Counted from the first letter of the stretch, positions 52,367 through 62,544 are shown. The stretch: DNA of 64,000 bases from Kluyvera sp047971185 (GCF_047971185.1 NZ_JBKDZH010000042.1:87634-151633); one strand, 5' to 3'. The notes: generated by a model not told the origin, from the letters alone. Numbers and translations are program-made.

Positions 52367-52633
52367 GAGAATGCTTCCAAAGTCGTTTATCTGAAAATGC
52401 CCTGGAATTGCGACGCCAGAGTTAGGCTAAGTATAAAGAATTTCGCGGGTTGCGAGCGAGGATATTACATCTTGTTAACCGCTGTTCCAGAGATTTCTGA
52501 AGCCGTAAAAGGATGCTCCATGTACATGCTTTGTCGCATAGGTTACATTGTTGGCACTTTTTTCTGGCAAAGCCCGTAACGTGCGTGCCTTGTGCCGTTA
52601 GGGTCGCCTTCAACAGTCCGAACTGGAGTCAAA

Positions 52634-54625
52634 ATGTCCTCACGTAAAGAGCTTGCTAATGCTATTCGTGCGCTGAGCATGGACGCAGTACAGAAAGCCA
52701 ATTCCGGTCACCCGGGTGCCCCGATGGGTATGGCTGACATTGCCGAAGTCCTGTGGCGTGATTTTCTGAACCATAACCCGCAGAATCCGTCCTGGGCTGA
52801 CCGTGACCGCTTTGTGCTGTCTAACGGCCACGGCTCCATGCTGATCTACAGCCTGCTGCACCTCACCGGCTACGATCTGCCGATGGAAGAACTGAAGAAC
52901 TTCCGTCAGCTGCACTCTAAAACCCCGGGTCATCCGGAAGTGGGTTACACCGCAGGCGTTGAAACCACCACCGGCCCGCTGGGCCAGGGTATTGCTAACG
53001 CTGTCGGTATGGCGATTGCAGAAAAAACGCTGGCGGCGCAGTTCAACCGCCCGGGTCACGACATCGTTGACCACTTTACCTACGCGTTCATGGGCGATGG
53101 CTGCATGATGGAAGGCATTTCTCACGAAGTGTGCTCCCTGGCCGGTACCCTGAAGCTGGGCAAACTGATCGCCTTCTACGATGACAACGGCATCTCCATC
53201 GACGGCCACGTTGAAGGCTGGTTCACCGATGACACCGCGAAGCGTTTCGAAGCCTATAACTGGCACGTGATCCGCGGTATTGACGGCCACGACGCTGACG
53301 CGATCAAACGTGCGGTAGAAGAAGCGCGTAAAGTGACCGACAAGCCGTCCCTGCTGATGTGCAAAACCGTGATTGGTTTCGGTTCTCCAAACAAAGCGGG
53401 TACCCACGACTCTCACGGCGCGCCGCTGGGGGCAGAAGAAATTGCGCTGACCCGCAAACAGCTGGGCTGGAACTACGGTCCGTTCGAAATCCCGGCAGAC
53501 ATTTATGCGCAGTGGGATGCGAAAGCCGCAGGCCAGGCAAAAGAAGCGGCATGGAACGACAAGTTCGCCGCTTACGCGAAAGCCTTCCCGCAGGAAGCCG
53601 CAGAATTCACCCGCCGTATGAAAGGTGAGATGCCGTCTGACTTCGACGCTAAAGCGAACGAATTCATCGCTAAGCTGCAGGCTAACCCGGCGAAAATCGC
53701 CAGCCGTAAAGCGTCCCAGAACGCAATTGAAGCGTTCGGTCCTCTGCTGCCTGAATTCCTCGGTGGTTCCGCTGACCTGGCGCCGTCTAACCTGACTATC
53801 TGGTCCGGCTCTAAATCCATCAACGAAGACACCGCGGGTAACTATATCCATTACGGCGTGCGTGAATTCGGTATGACCGCGATTGCCAACGGTATCTCGC
53901 TGCACGGTGGTTTCCTGCCGTACACCTCCACCTTCCTGATGTTCGTCGAATATGCCCGTAACGCGGTGCGTATGGCGGCGCTGATGAAGAAACGTCAGGT
54001 GATGGTCTACACCCATGACTCTATCGGTCTGGGCGAAGATGGCCCGACTCACCAGCCGGTTGAGCAGATTGCGTCCCTGCGCGTGACCCCGAACATGAGC
54101 ACATGGCGTCCGTGTGACCAGGTGGAATCCGCGATTGCGTGGAAATATGGCGTAGAGCGTCAGGACGGCCCGACCGCGCTGATCCTCTCCCGTCAGAACC
54201 TGGCGCAGCAGGACCGTACCGAAGCGCAGCTGGCGAACGTCGCGCGCGGCGGCTACGTGCTGAAAGACTGCGAAGGCCAGCCGCAGCTGATCTTCATTGC
54301 GACCGGCTCTGAAGTTGAGCTGGCGGTTGCCGCGTACGAAAAACTGACCGCTGAAGGCGTGAAGGCGCGCGTGGTTTCCATGCCGTCCACCGACGCGTTC
54401 GACAAGCAGGATGCGGCCTACCGCGAATCCGTGCTGCCGAAAGCCGTCTCTGCGCGCGTGGCTATCGAAGCGGGCATCGCGGACTACTGGTTCAAATACG
54501 TGGGCCTGAACGGCGCTATCGTTGGCATGACCACCTTCGGTGAGTCTGCGCCGGCTGACCAGCTGTTCAAAGAGTTCGGCTTCACCGTAGAAAACGTGGT
54601 TGAGAAGGCGAAAGGCCTGCTGTAA
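52634..54625 (+). CDS. tktA: Transketolase TktA
   Basis: A ThDP enzyme of the pentose phosphate pathway that transfers two-carbon units between sugar phosphates. 663 residues, near-identical to E. coli TktA. ThDP motif GDGCMMEGISHEV...YDDN; substrate region ATGSEVELAV. The start MSSRKELANA at 52634 has CTGGAG upstream; 14 in-frame codons earlier are excluded. Confidence 0.98.
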   Translation: MSSRKELANAIRALSMDAVQKANSGHPGAPMGMADIAEVLWRDFLNHNPQNPSWADRDRFVLSNGHGSMLIYSLLHLTGYDLPMEELKNFRQLHSKTPGHPEVGYTAGVETTTGPLGQGIANAVGMAIAEKTLAAQFNRPGHDIVDHFTYAFMGDGCMMEGISHEVCSLAGTLKLGKLIAFYDDNGISIDGHVEGWFTDDTAKRFEAYNWHVIRGIDGHDADAIKRAVEEARKVTDKPSLLMCKTVIGFGSPNKAGTHDSHGAPLGAEEIALTRKQLGWNYGPFEIPADIYAQWDAKAAGQAKEAAWNDKFAAYAKAFPQEAAEFTRRMKGEMPSDFDAKANEFIAKLQANPAKIASRKASQNAIEAFGPLLPEFLGGSADLAPSNLTIWSGSKSINEDTAGNYIHYGVREFGMTAIANGISLHGGFLPYTSTFLMFVEYARNAVRMAALMKKRQVMVYTHDSIGLGEDGPTHQPVEQIASLRVTPNMSTWRPCDQVESAIAWKYGVERQDGPTALILSRQNLAQQDRTEAQLANVARGGYVLKDCEGQPQLIFIATGSEVELAVAAYEKLTAEGVKARVVSMPSTDAFDKQDAAYRESVLPKAVSARVAIEAGIADYWFKYVGLNGAIVGMTTFGESAPADQLFKEFGFTVENVVEKAKGLL

Positions 54626-54641
54626 TCCGTTTTGCTAAGTC

Positions 54642-54668
54642 AAAAGGCCGCGAATGCGGCCTTTTTTT
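54642..54668. terminator. tktA terminator, probably bidirectional
   Basis: AAAAGGCCGC and GCGGCCTTTT form a 10-bp stem with a 4-base loop, then a T run on plus; the A run on the other side gives T residues on minus for the converging mannosidase operon. Confidence 0.85.
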
Positions 54669-54682
54669 ATGGGCGAGGTACA

Positions 54683-57277
54683 TCAGGATAGATCGGCATG
54701 AGCCACGCTGAGATCGAGCGTCAGGTGGTCATAGCCTTGCAGCACCGTTTTCTCCGTTTTTTCACCCAGCGCGTTGCACAGGTAGCCGAACCAGGCCTCC
54801 GGCACCGCCAGCGCGTCTGGCGAGGGGTTATACAGGCGCACCAGGGTTTTACCGTACAGCACATCAACGCCGCTCACGACCCAGCCTTGCGGCAGATGGG
54901 GCAACAGCTGGCGGTGAAGGACATCCCGTTTTGCAATCAACAGATCAAAATTGTCCAGCCGCTGAAGGCCCTGCTGGTCGCTCTGCCATTGCCACAGCCG
55001 CACCGGCGCGCTGTATCGCTGTTCACGAATCGCCAGCTGCGCCTGAGAATGTTCACCGAGACACAGCGCAAAGTGAAACTTCAGCTCGCCGGGCAGATTG
55101 CCTTCTGGCGTGGCCTGTCGCTGGCCGGAAGCGCGTCCGGGGCGATACAGCAGGTCATCTTTACCCAGCTGGCCGACGCCGCGGAAAAGCGTCAGGCGAA
55201 GCTGCTGGCCCTGCCAGGCATACTCTTTCAGGCCGCGGGCGAAAACGTGAAAATTGGCATGAGGGCTGAGCCGATGCATAAAAGGCTCCGTATCAACCGG
55301 GCGCTCCGCGTAGCCCGCGGCATCGTGGATATGCTGATTGGTGCGCGTCAGCGTCCCAAACGGCACGTCGGCGCAAACCGCCTCGATGGTTTTTCCGGTG
55401 TTGATCAACAGCTGCATGCGGTGATCGCGCACGGTATTGTCGATAGTCAGGTCGCCGCGCAGAATATCGTCTTCCAGCGTCAGCGCGAGCGTAACGTTTA
55501 CGGTGCGCAGGCGCTCACTGCGTGCCAGCCGATCGTCGCCGATCGCTTCCGGCAGCAGCAGCGCGGCGCGCAGGCGCAGGGTTTGCTGCCACGGATGCTG
55601 CTGAATGCCATCAAGGGTAAAGTGCGAGAAGGTCAGGCCGCTATCGCCGGGCAGGGGTGAAAAGTCATACAGATCGCCGTCGTCGCTGATATCGCGCAGC
55701 GCCAGCAGCGGTGCCAGCGTCCGGCCGGTGCTTTTCTCCAGCAGCTGTAGCTGGTTGCCCTGCAGGCTCAGGCGATAGTGTGCGTTTTCGATCGCCTGCG
55801 CTTCAGGACAGGAGATGGGAAGCACGACCGGCGATGGGCAGGGGGCGACGTAAAAGATCGCGAAACCCAGCGGCGGCACCGGCACGTTGAGCAGATCGAC
55901 GCGATTTTCGTAATACCAGCACTGCTGTTCGGTTTCAACTTCACCGTCCGGCGTCAGCAGCACGTGGCGCGGTAGCTGCACCTGCCGCTGCTGGTGCACG
56001 ACGACGCAGATCGGCTCACCGTTTTCGCCAATCAGCGCAAACTGCGCTGCGGGGGTGATGAGCGTTTGTTGGCGGACGTCGACCGCCGGGCTGCTGGTGC
56101 CGTTGAGCACCAGAAAGCGATAGGGCGTTTTCGCGGCGAGATTGGCGAGCAGCTGGCGGGCGTGGAGGCTGAATATCGCCTCGCCGATTTGCTGCGCCTG
56201 ACGACAGCGGTGCAGAACGTCACGATTGGTTTCATCGCTGTTGCAGCCGCCCATGCTGTCGTGAGCGTGCGACTCTAATAGCCCGCACCACGCCTGCTCC
56301 AGCATCTCTTCGCCTTCGTCAAAACCGCTGCGCCGCGCCAGCGCCAGCATCGGCTCCGCCAGCCGGGTCAGGCACATTTCCGCATCGTAATTGGCTTTTT
56401 TAATGTCGTAGCGCGACGAACCGATGCTTTTGTGCACCCGGGAAAGGCGCGGAATACGAAACTCACCGCGCCAGCGCGGCAGGGGCTTATCGGCCAGGGT
56501 GGCGAAGTAGCGCTCATAGCTGCTGACTTCCCAGCGATCGTCGCTGATGGCGTCGATCGCCGCGATCAGCCGATCGAAGTCGGCATCGCCGCTTACCTGG
56601 TCGCCGCCGATAGGGCACAGCAGGTCTGGCGACGGCGATAGCGCTTTGATACGGGCAATCAGCGGGAACGTCTCTTCGTCAAAATGCGCGGGGCGGAAGT
56701 TGCGCCAGCGGCCGCCGCGCTCGGGATGCGCAAGGGAGTAGCCAAACGGCGTGATAACGGTGGTGGCGCAATCGCCATTCAGCGCTTCCCAGCACAGCTC
56801 CGTCGGCCCCATCACCTGCGGATCGTAACCGCGGCGCAGCAGAATGTGGCGGAGGCCAAACGCGCGGGCGATCTGCGGTAGCTGGGCGTGGCTGCCAAAG
56901 GTATCCGGCAGGTACAGCACCGACATGCAGTAGCCCGCCTGCCGGGCGTGATGGATGCCGATGCGCAGGTTGCGGAACATCGACTCGGTGGCAATGTTAA
57001 ACAGGTCCGGCTGGGTGTACCATGGGCCGATCAGCAGCCGCTTCTCGCCAACGAGGCGGCGCGCGCGTTCGGCCATATCCGGCTTCAGGCGAATAAAGTC
57101 GTCAAAGATTGAGCTCTGGCCGTCAAGATGGAAGACAAAGCGCGGGTTATGCTCCAGCGCCTCGATCAGTTCGCTAAAGGCCTTAAGGGCAAAAAGCTGC
57201 GTATCGAGCGTCGAGAAATACCATTCGCGATCCCAGTGGGTGTGCGAGACGGCATGAATAGTGCGGACATCGCTCAT
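54683..57277 (-). CDS. GH38 alpha-mannosidase
   Basis: 864 residues (E. coli MngB is about 877). Zinc-binding motif SHTHWDREWY (11-20), nucleophile Asp125 (LYLPDTFGSHAQ), and the later AHDSMGGCNSDETNRD metal site. No signal peptide, so it acts in the cytoplasm on an imported, probably phosphorylated, mannoside. It is the last gene of the PTS-PHP-DUF5054-GH38 operon, starting 2 bases after its neighbour's stop. The exact linkage cleaved is unknown. Confidence 0.9.
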   Translation of the reverse strand: MSDVRTIHAVSHTHWDREWYFSTLDTQLFALKAFSELIEALEHNPRFVFHLDGQSSIFDDFIRLKPDMAERARRLVGEKRLLIGPWYTQPDLFNIATESMFRNLRIGIHHARQAGYCMSVLYLPDTFGSHAQLPQIARAFGLRHILLRRGYDPQVMGPTELCWEALNGDCATTVITPFGYSLAHPERGGRWRNFRPAHFDEETFPLIARIKALSPSPDLLCPIGGDQVSGDADFDRLIAAIDAISDDRWEVSSYERYFATLADKPLPRWRGEFRIPRLSRVHKSIGSSRYDIKKANYDAEMCLTRLAEPMLALARRSGFDEGEEMLEQAWCGLLESHAHDSMGGCNSDETNRDVLHRCRQAQQIGEAIFSLHARQLLANLAAKTPYRFLVLNGTSSPAVDVRQQTLITPAAQFALIGENGEPICVVVHQQRQVQLPRHVLLTPDGEVETEQQCWYYENRVDLLNVPVPPLGFAIFYVAPCPSPVVLPISCPEAQAIENAHYRLSLQGNQLQLLEKSTGRTLAPLLALRDISDDGDLYDFSPLPGDSGLTFSHFTLDGIQQHPWQQTLRLRAALLLPEAIGDDRLARSERLRTVNVTLALTLEDDILRGDLTIDNTVRDHRMQLLINTGKTIEAVCADVPFGTLTRTNQHIHDAAGYAERPVDTEPFMHRLSPHANFHVFARGLKEYAWQGQQLRLTLFRGVGQLGKDDLLYRPGRASGQRQATPEGNLPGELKFHFALCLGEHSQAQLAIREQRYSAPVRLWQWQSDQQGLQRLDNFDLLIAKRDVLHRQLLPHLPQGWVVSGVDVLYGKTLVRLYNPSPDALAVPEAWFGYLCNALGEKTEKTVLQGYDHLTLDLSVAHADLS

Positions 57278-57279
57278 GG

Positions 57280-59265
57280 CTATTCCCCCCTCTGACTAAA
57301 ATAGACGCGGTACTCCGCGTGGATGTCATCTTCGTACCACATCGGGAAGTTGGTGCCCCAGACGTTGTTATAGAGCTGGCCGTAGAGGCTGACGCGCGGA
57401 GGAAGCGGTTCGCCAAAACACAGAATTCGCGGCTGGTACAGCCCCAGCAGCGGCGCATCCAGCGGTTCCAGCGTCCACTGCTCGGTGAGGGCCAGCTCTA
57501 CCGCGTGCAGGTTGTGGTTGCCATTGCTGACGACGTTAAACCAGTCGATGGGGTAGCCCAGCTTCTGGCAGGTGCTCTGCCCGACGTTTGCCAGCCCTAG
57601 CTGGAGCCAGATCTCTTCGGGCAGCCGGTTGGCCTGCTTGCCGTAAATGCTCAGGCGCAGCGAGAGCGCGTGGCGAATCTTGCTAAAACCGTACTCCAGC
57701 ACGATCTCGCTGGGCAGCCTGAGTTCAAGGCCGGGTGCGTTATTGGGCTGAATAATGGCCTGTACGTACCAGGCATCCAGCTCGCCGCGAAAGCGAACCT
57801 CTTTAAGCGAGAATTTTACCTGCTGAGTAGTGACGGGGCGCGGCGTCAGTTCCAGACCGGGCTTCGTGAAATCGGAGAGCGCCCACGGCGAAGTGACATC
57901 CAGATTCTGCAGATAGCGATCGCGGAAGCGGTCATACTCCTGCGGCCCAATCTGCCGATAGATAAGGCTGGCAAAGGGCGCATCCAGCATCGGCCTGCCA
58001 TGGATATTGAGCGCCGACAGGCTGCCGTCGCTCGCTAAAGCAAACTCATAGTCGCCGAAGGAGAACTGGCGCAGATCGGTCGCCATACCTTTGACAACAA
58101 CGGGGCCCGCGCCGGTGGTGTCACACAGCGGCGCGGGCAGTTGCGCGCAGGCGCTATCGATATAGCGGCGCTGCTCCTCCCAGGATTGGCTGAAGTGGCG
58201 ATAGCTGCGGGCGCTTTTATGGGGAGATTGCGCAATAAATTGCTGAAGCGAATCGTATTTTAAAGGAACCGGCGACGTGACCCTCTCCCGCGCGCGCGCG
58301 GCGCTGAACGCCTCCGGCAGGTAGTGACAGTAGTCGGGGAGGTGTAGCTTGAGGTCCATGCCCCAGGTATGCTCAGGCACCATCAGCAGCGCATCAAGCG
58401 CTGCGGGCGGGCAGACAATCTCCTGCTGGAGACGGCGGTTTAAGCGGCGATAGCGGCTGACTTTTCCCGGGTCGGTCGCCAGCCCATGATTCCACGTGTC
58501 GCCAATTTCGGCCTCGACGATCGGCAGCGTGTGGCGGATGGTCTCCACCCGCGCGGCGAAGGCGTCGAGGGTTGATGCGCTGACCCGCGCCTCTGGGTAG
58601 CGCTGCCGGTAACGTTCAATCAGCCGCATCACCTCGGCCGCCGTTGGCGGAGAGCAGTTATCCTCAGCGTGGCAAAAGACCAGCAGCTCGTCCAGCGCTT
58701 CACACCAGGTTGCGTTACCGTAGCCGCCGAAAGAGTAGTTGACGACGATCTCGTGCTGGCCATATTTCCAGATAAACAGCGGCGGGACGTCCGGCGGGCA
58801 GGAGGCCGCGTTGACGCCCAGATGCAGATAACGTAGACCGGCCTCGGCCAGCCACGGCACGATGGCCTGAGGATGGCCCGGCACGTCGGTCATTTTGGCG
58901 GCGATGGTCCGGCTGTGGAAGCGCTGGTCCAGATTTTTGCGGTAGGAGAGCGCGTGCTGCATTAGCGTGGGCGTCAGCAGTTCGCTATGGGTGGTGAACG
59001 GCAGACCATGCCAGACGATGTCGCCGGCGGCGATCGCATCGTACAGCCGCGTGCAATCTGCGGGGGCGGCGCGCTGTAGATAGCGGTGGATAAGCCAGCT
59101 ACCGCAGGTCCAGATAAAGTTTTTCTCTTCTCCAGCGTTGACCTGCCGGGCGAGGTTTACCACCGCCGGAATAAAGTCCGTGAGGTATTTATCTTCAATC
59201 GCCTGGGCATAATCGGTGAAGCCAATATCAAGATGCGTTTTGTAGATGATATGAACACGCTGCAT
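57280..59265 (-). CDS. DUF5054 / GH38-like glycoside hydrolase
   Basis: 661 residues. The N-terminus VHIIYKTHLDIGFTDYAQ resembles the GH38 metal-binding strand (HxDxG), followed by AAKMTDVPGHPQAIVPWL and a long beta-rich C-terminal half like GH38 enzymes. It fits DUF5054, whose activity is not established. The ATG at 59265 has GGGAG upstream and follows the PHP gene's stop by 2 bases. A distinct substrate from the neighbouring GH38 enzyme is likely. Confidence 0.75.
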   Translation of the reverse strand: MQRVHIIYKTHLDIGFTDYAQAIEDKYLTDFIPAVVNLARQVNAGEEKNFIWTCGSWLIHRYLQRAAPADCTRLYDAIAAGDIVWHGLPFTTHSELLTPTLMQHALSYRKNLDQRFHSRTIAAKMTDVPGHPQAIVPWLAEAGLRYLHLGVNAASCPPDVPPLFIWKYGQHEIVVNYSFGGYGNATWCEALDELLVFCHAEDNCSPPTAAEVMRLIERYRQRYPEARVSASTLDAFAARVETIRHTLPIVEAEIGDTWNHGLATDPGKVSRYRRLNRRLQQEIVCPPAALDALLMVPEHTWGMDLKLHLPDYCHYLPEAFSAARARERVTSPVPLKYDSLQQFIAQSPHKSARSYRHFSQSWEEQRRYIDSACAQLPAPLCDTTGAGPVVVKGMATDLRQFSFGDYEFALASDGSLSALNIHGRPMLDAPFASLIYRQIGPQEYDRFRDRYLQNLDVTSPWALSDFTKPGLELTPRPVTTQQVKFSLKEVRFRGELDAWYVQAIIQPNNAPGLELRLPSEIVLEYGFSKIRHALSLRLSIYGKQANRLPEEIWLQLGLANVGQSTCQKLGYPIDWFNVVSNGNHNLHAVELALTEQWTLEPLDAPLLGLYQPRILCFGEPLPPRVSLYGQLYNNVWGTNFPMWYEDDIHAEYRVYFSQRGE

Positions 59266-59267
59266 GT

Positions 59268-60482
59268 TCACTCCCGGAAAATGGGGTTGGTAATCAACTG
59301 AGCGCAACGGCCATCGTTCACCCGCAAGAAGGCAAAACGGCTGTCGGCCCAACGAACGTCCTGCTGCACGCGGCCGTTGTGGTGGGGTAATTCAAGCACC
59401 TGGCGCTGGGTATACAGCAGCACCTGGTGGTGGTCTGGTACGTCGAGATCGATATGCAGCGTTGGGCTGGTGGTAGTGCCGCCGATTTCGGCTTCGCCGC
59501 CGCTAAAGCGCGTTAGCCGGATGTCGTCGTGGCTCTGCATATAGCTGCGTCCGTCGGCGATGGCCTGCAGGATATCGTCACGCTCGCCGCCATGGCTGCG
59601 GACGGCGAGGGTCGGAAGCGTGAGCGCTTTTTCTTTGTGGAAATCGCTGCCGGCGGTGACGGCAATAGTTTTCCCTGCGCGCAGCTGCTGAAGCCAGTAG
59701 TGAAAGGTGTCTTCGTTGCGGGTTGCTGCCTCCCACGGCCCGTTCCACAGCTCCAGCCAGTCGTAGTGGGCCAGCGGTAGTTGCCACGGGCAGTGCTGGC
59801 AGAAGGGATGATTAATCCCGATCCAGGCGCCGTTGCTGCGCGCCTCGGCCATTCTTAGCGTGATGTCGAGCTCCGTCGCGCAGGGAAGAAAGCTGCGGAC
59901 CGGCCGGTCTACGCCGATAAAATTGACGTGCCCAAGCGGGGTGGTGAGCTCCATGCCTGGAATGAGGCATAGCGAGGTGTTGAGGCCGTCAATCTCCCGG
60001 TTTTGCGTCATGGTGTTGTGATCGGTAAAGCAGAGGAAATCGTGGTTGTGCGCACGTGCGCGGTCTACCAGCGCCGCGACGCTCAGCTTGCCGTCGCTGT
60101 GTTCGGAGTGGATATGCGTATCGCCGCGCCGCCAGCGCCAGGCTTTGTGGTAGCGAACGATCTCAATATGAATGCGGCATGCGCCGATGATTTTATGTAA
60201 ACCCAGCAGCACGTATCCTCGACCTGAAGGCAGCGCGCCGCGCCGATAGCCAGGCGTGGCGAAACGCTCGCTGACCGTCATCTGCTGCCGCGCGCCGCCG
60301 CTCCAGCCGAGGGTTTCTTCGCCTATTTTTAGCCCTAAATCAACCGCGTTGCCTTCATCAAAGCGGTAGCTGATGTCCAGCCGCTCAACCTCCAGCCCCA
60401 TATCAAAGGGCAGTGCGAGGATCTGTTTTTGTTCATCGGGATGGGCAACGTATTCGATGTGTACAGTAGAGAGGTTATCCAT
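59268..60482 (-). CDS. PHP-domain metallohydrolase (CehA/McbA type)
   Basis: 404 residues. The PHP phosphoesterase motifs are GDTHIHSEHSDG, CFTDHNTMT, GINHPFC and AGSDFHKEK, giving a plausible tri-metal site in the middle (about 120-305). An N-terminal beta domain precedes it. CehA/McbA-like proteins hydrolyse phosphoesters or carbamates. In a PTS operon it may remove phosphate or another ester from the imported sugar. The ATG shares one base with the PTS stop (TGATG); the GTG before it is ignored. Confidence 0.8.
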   Translation of the reverse strand: MDNLSTVHIEYVAHPDEQKQILALPFDMGLEVERLDISYRFDEGNAVDLGLKIGEETLGWSGGARQQMTVSERFATPGYRRGALPSGRGYVLLGLHKIIGACRIHIEIVRYHKAWRWRRGDTHIHSEHSDGKLSVAALVDRARAHNHDFLCFTDHNTMTQNREIDGLNTSLCLIPGMELTTPLGHVNFIGVDRPVRSFLPCATELDITLRMAEARSNGAWIGINHPFCQHCPWQLPLAHYDWLELWNGPWEAATRNEDTFHYWLQQLRAGKTIAVTAGSDFHKEKALTLPTLAVRSHGGERDDILQAIADGRSYMQSHDDIRLTRFSGGEAEIGGTTTSPTLHIDLDVPDHHQVLLYTQRQVLELPHHNGRVQQDVRWADSRFAFLRVNDGRCAQLITNPIFRE

Positions 60483-62119
60483 CACGCCTCCTCAAGCAGC
60501 TCTTTGCAGTCGCCGGCAATCATCACCACTTCCGTGCCGTAGATGATTTGCCAGCCCTTTTCGCCGACGCGCACTACACCTTTTGCACGCAGGTTTTTCT
60601 TCCACACGTCGTCGTGGGCTACGCGCGAGGGATCTATCACTTCAACGCGTAGTCGGGAAATACAGTTATCAAACTGGGCAATATTTTCTTTACCGCCGAA
60701 AGCGGCAATAATTTGCGTGGAGAATTCATTCGCCTGTGATGTCGTGGCCGTTGTCATACTTTTATTTTTAAAATCCTGCTTGCTGAACAGCTTCACATCG
60801 TCGTCTGATGAATGTTCATTTTCACGGCCCGGGGTCATGACGTTAAAGCGAGTGATGAGATAGCGGAATGCAAGGTAATAGATGCCGAAAAATAGCGGCG
60901 TTAACCATAAATATCCCCAGAGATTTAACTTTCCGGGCTGCAGTAATACCGGGAGAATATCTTTCAGGCAGCCGCCGTAAATAGAGACGTTAGCCATTTC
61001 CGTTAATACAAAGATTAAGCCGGTCAGCGGCACGTGAACCAGATAAAAGAGCCACGGCGCGACAAACAGGAAGGTGTATTCGATGGGTTCCGTCACGCCG
61101 AAGAGCATCATGGTGGCTACGACCGGGAGCAGAAGGCCCGCGACCACCTTTTTATGCTGAGAGCGGGAGCAGTGGTACATCGCCAGCGCGGCCCCGGGCA
61201 GCGCGCCGAAGTGGGTCACCACGCGCCCGGATTGAAAGCCGCGCACCAGCAGTTCTGACGTCTCGCTACAGCCCAGCTGCGCCATGTAGATATTCGTGGT
61301 GCCGCTGACCAGATTACCGCACACCTCCATCGAGCCGCCGAGTTCAGTCAGGCGAATAGGCGTGGTGATAAGATGGTGCAGGCCAACCGGCAGCAGCGAT
61401 TTGTCGGCAACGGCCCAGATAAAGGTGCCGAACAGGCCGGAGTCACCGATCAGTTTGCTGAACTGCGCCAGCATCCAGCCGATGGGGGGCCAGACAAGGT
61501 AGAGCACTGAGCCCATCAGCGCGCCAACGACCAGCGTCACGATGGGGACGGTACGCGTACCGGCAAAAAATGACAGCACCAGCGGGAGCTTCACGTTATA
61601 AAGGCGATTGTGCAGCCAGGCGGTCGCGAGGCCGACCGCCATGCCGCCAAACACGCTCATTCGGTAGGTGAACATCCCTAATTCGGTGGTGTAGATGGAG
61701 GCTTCCTGCACCGCGGCGATCGGGTCAAGGTGGCGCTGGCTGATAAACCAGCTGGCGGTGGTGGTCTGCTCGTTCAGGCCGTGAAGCGTCAGCAGCGTGC
61801 TGAGGATAAAATGCATCGACATAAAGCACACGGCACCGGAAAACGCCGCCCAGCCTTTCTCCTTTTTGGCCAGACCGAAGGCGACGCCGATGGCGAAAAA
61901 AAGCGGGAGATTCCTGAAAACCACATCGCCCGTTGCTTTCATCACGCTGAACGCCATAAATAACGGCGATGCTTTATTAAATAATACGCCAAGATGTAAC
62001 GCCTCCAGCGTCTCTTTATTGGTAAACGCGCTGCCGAAACCCATAAACATCGAGCCAATGGTGATAATGGATATCGGGACTAGCATGGCTTGCCCAATCA
62101 TTTGCATTTGCTGTTTCAT
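60482..62119 (-). CDS. PTS sugar permease, EIIC-EIIB fusion (glucose/maltose family)
   Basis: 545 residues: EIIC membrane domain with about 10 helices (1-400), the substrate-loop signature GVTEPIEYTFLF, a linker, and a C-terminal EIIB domain with phospho-Cys486 (FDNCISRLRV). No EIIA domain is present, so it probably uses the shared EIIA-Glc (Crr). It is closest in design to MalX/PtsG-type permeases. It is the first gene of the operon and imports and phosphorylates the glycoside that the downstream enzymes process; the sugar is unknown. Confidence 0.9.
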   Translation of the reverse strand: MKQQMQMIGQAMLVPISIITIGSMFMGFGSAFTNKETLEALHLGVLFNKASPLFMAFSVMKATGDVVFRNLPLFFAIGVAFGLAKKEKGWAAFSGAVCFMSMHFILSTLLTLHGLNEQTTTASWFISQRHLDPIAAVQEASIYTTELGMFTYRMSVFGGMAVGLATAWLHNRLYNVKLPLVLSFFAGTRTVPIVTLVVGALMGSVLYLVWPPIGWMLAQFSKLIGDSGLFGTFIWAVADKSLLPVGLHHLITTPIRLTELGGSMEVCGNLVSGTTNIYMAQLGCSETSELLVRGFQSGRVVTHFGALPGAALAMYHCSRSQHKKVVAGLLLPVVATMMLFGVTEPIEYTFLFVAPWLFYLVHVPLTGLIFVLTEMANVSIYGGCLKDILPVLLQPGKLNLWGYLWLTPLFFGIYYLAFRYLITRFNVMTPGRENEHSSDDDVKLFSKQDFKNKSMTTATTSQANEFSTQIIAAFGGKENIAQFDNCISRLRVEVIDPSRVAHDDVWKKNLRAKGVVRVGEKGWQIIYGTEVVMIAGDCKELLEEA

Positions 62120-62160
62120 AAATCATCCTTGTGAATATTTTAAACCGGCGTGACGGTGGG

Positions 62161-62188
62161 TAATTTCAAATGAAGATTATTGAAATTA
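62161..62188. promoter_or_regulatory. Operator-like inverted repeat upstream of PTS operon
   Basis: TAATTTCAA and TTGAAATTA are perfect complements with a 10-base spacer, 42-69 bases before the PTS start codon. It is a candidate binding site for a dimeric sugar regulator; none is encoded nearby. Confidence 0.5.
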
Positions 62189-62471
62189 GCGTTAAAAATA
62201 TTTTCTCAATGAATATGTTTTGCGGTCGTTATATTTTGCTATGGCGATATTAATTATTTTAGATGTCTGTTCTTCTCAGCTTTTTTTATAATGGCTGGTG
62301 AGTTTATCATTACGAAAAGAGGATTCTGTGACTCGCGCAGCGATAAGCTAATAATATTAGTTTTTCTTCTGCCCGCGCTTATTGCTTCGGGTAACGAACG
62401 AAAGCGGTCGCGGCGAGCGGGGGCAAGGCAGGGAGACAATGGAATTTCTGTGGTGATTATTCCTGTAAAAA

Positions 62472-62487
62472 TGTGACGAATGTCAGA
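62472..62487. promoter_or_regulatory. Possible CRP site upstream of epd
   Basis: TGTGACGAATGTCAGA matches the TGTGA-N6-TCACA consensus in the first half and three bases of the second. The epd-pgk operon of E. coli is CRP-activated, so it is plausible but weak. Confidence 0.35.
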
Positions 62488-62544
62488 TTACTGGCGCGTT
62501 TGTCTGGACAATCATTCCTTTTATTCCATATTTCGCTTATTCTA

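Noticed and set aside
52640..54052. 470-codon minus-strand frame opposite tktA
   Set aside because: Shadow of tktA, whose plus-strand protein is certain.
62254..62476. Two 61-codon frames in the PTS-epd gap
   Set aside because: No ribosome-binding site or similarity; overlapping on opposite strands.
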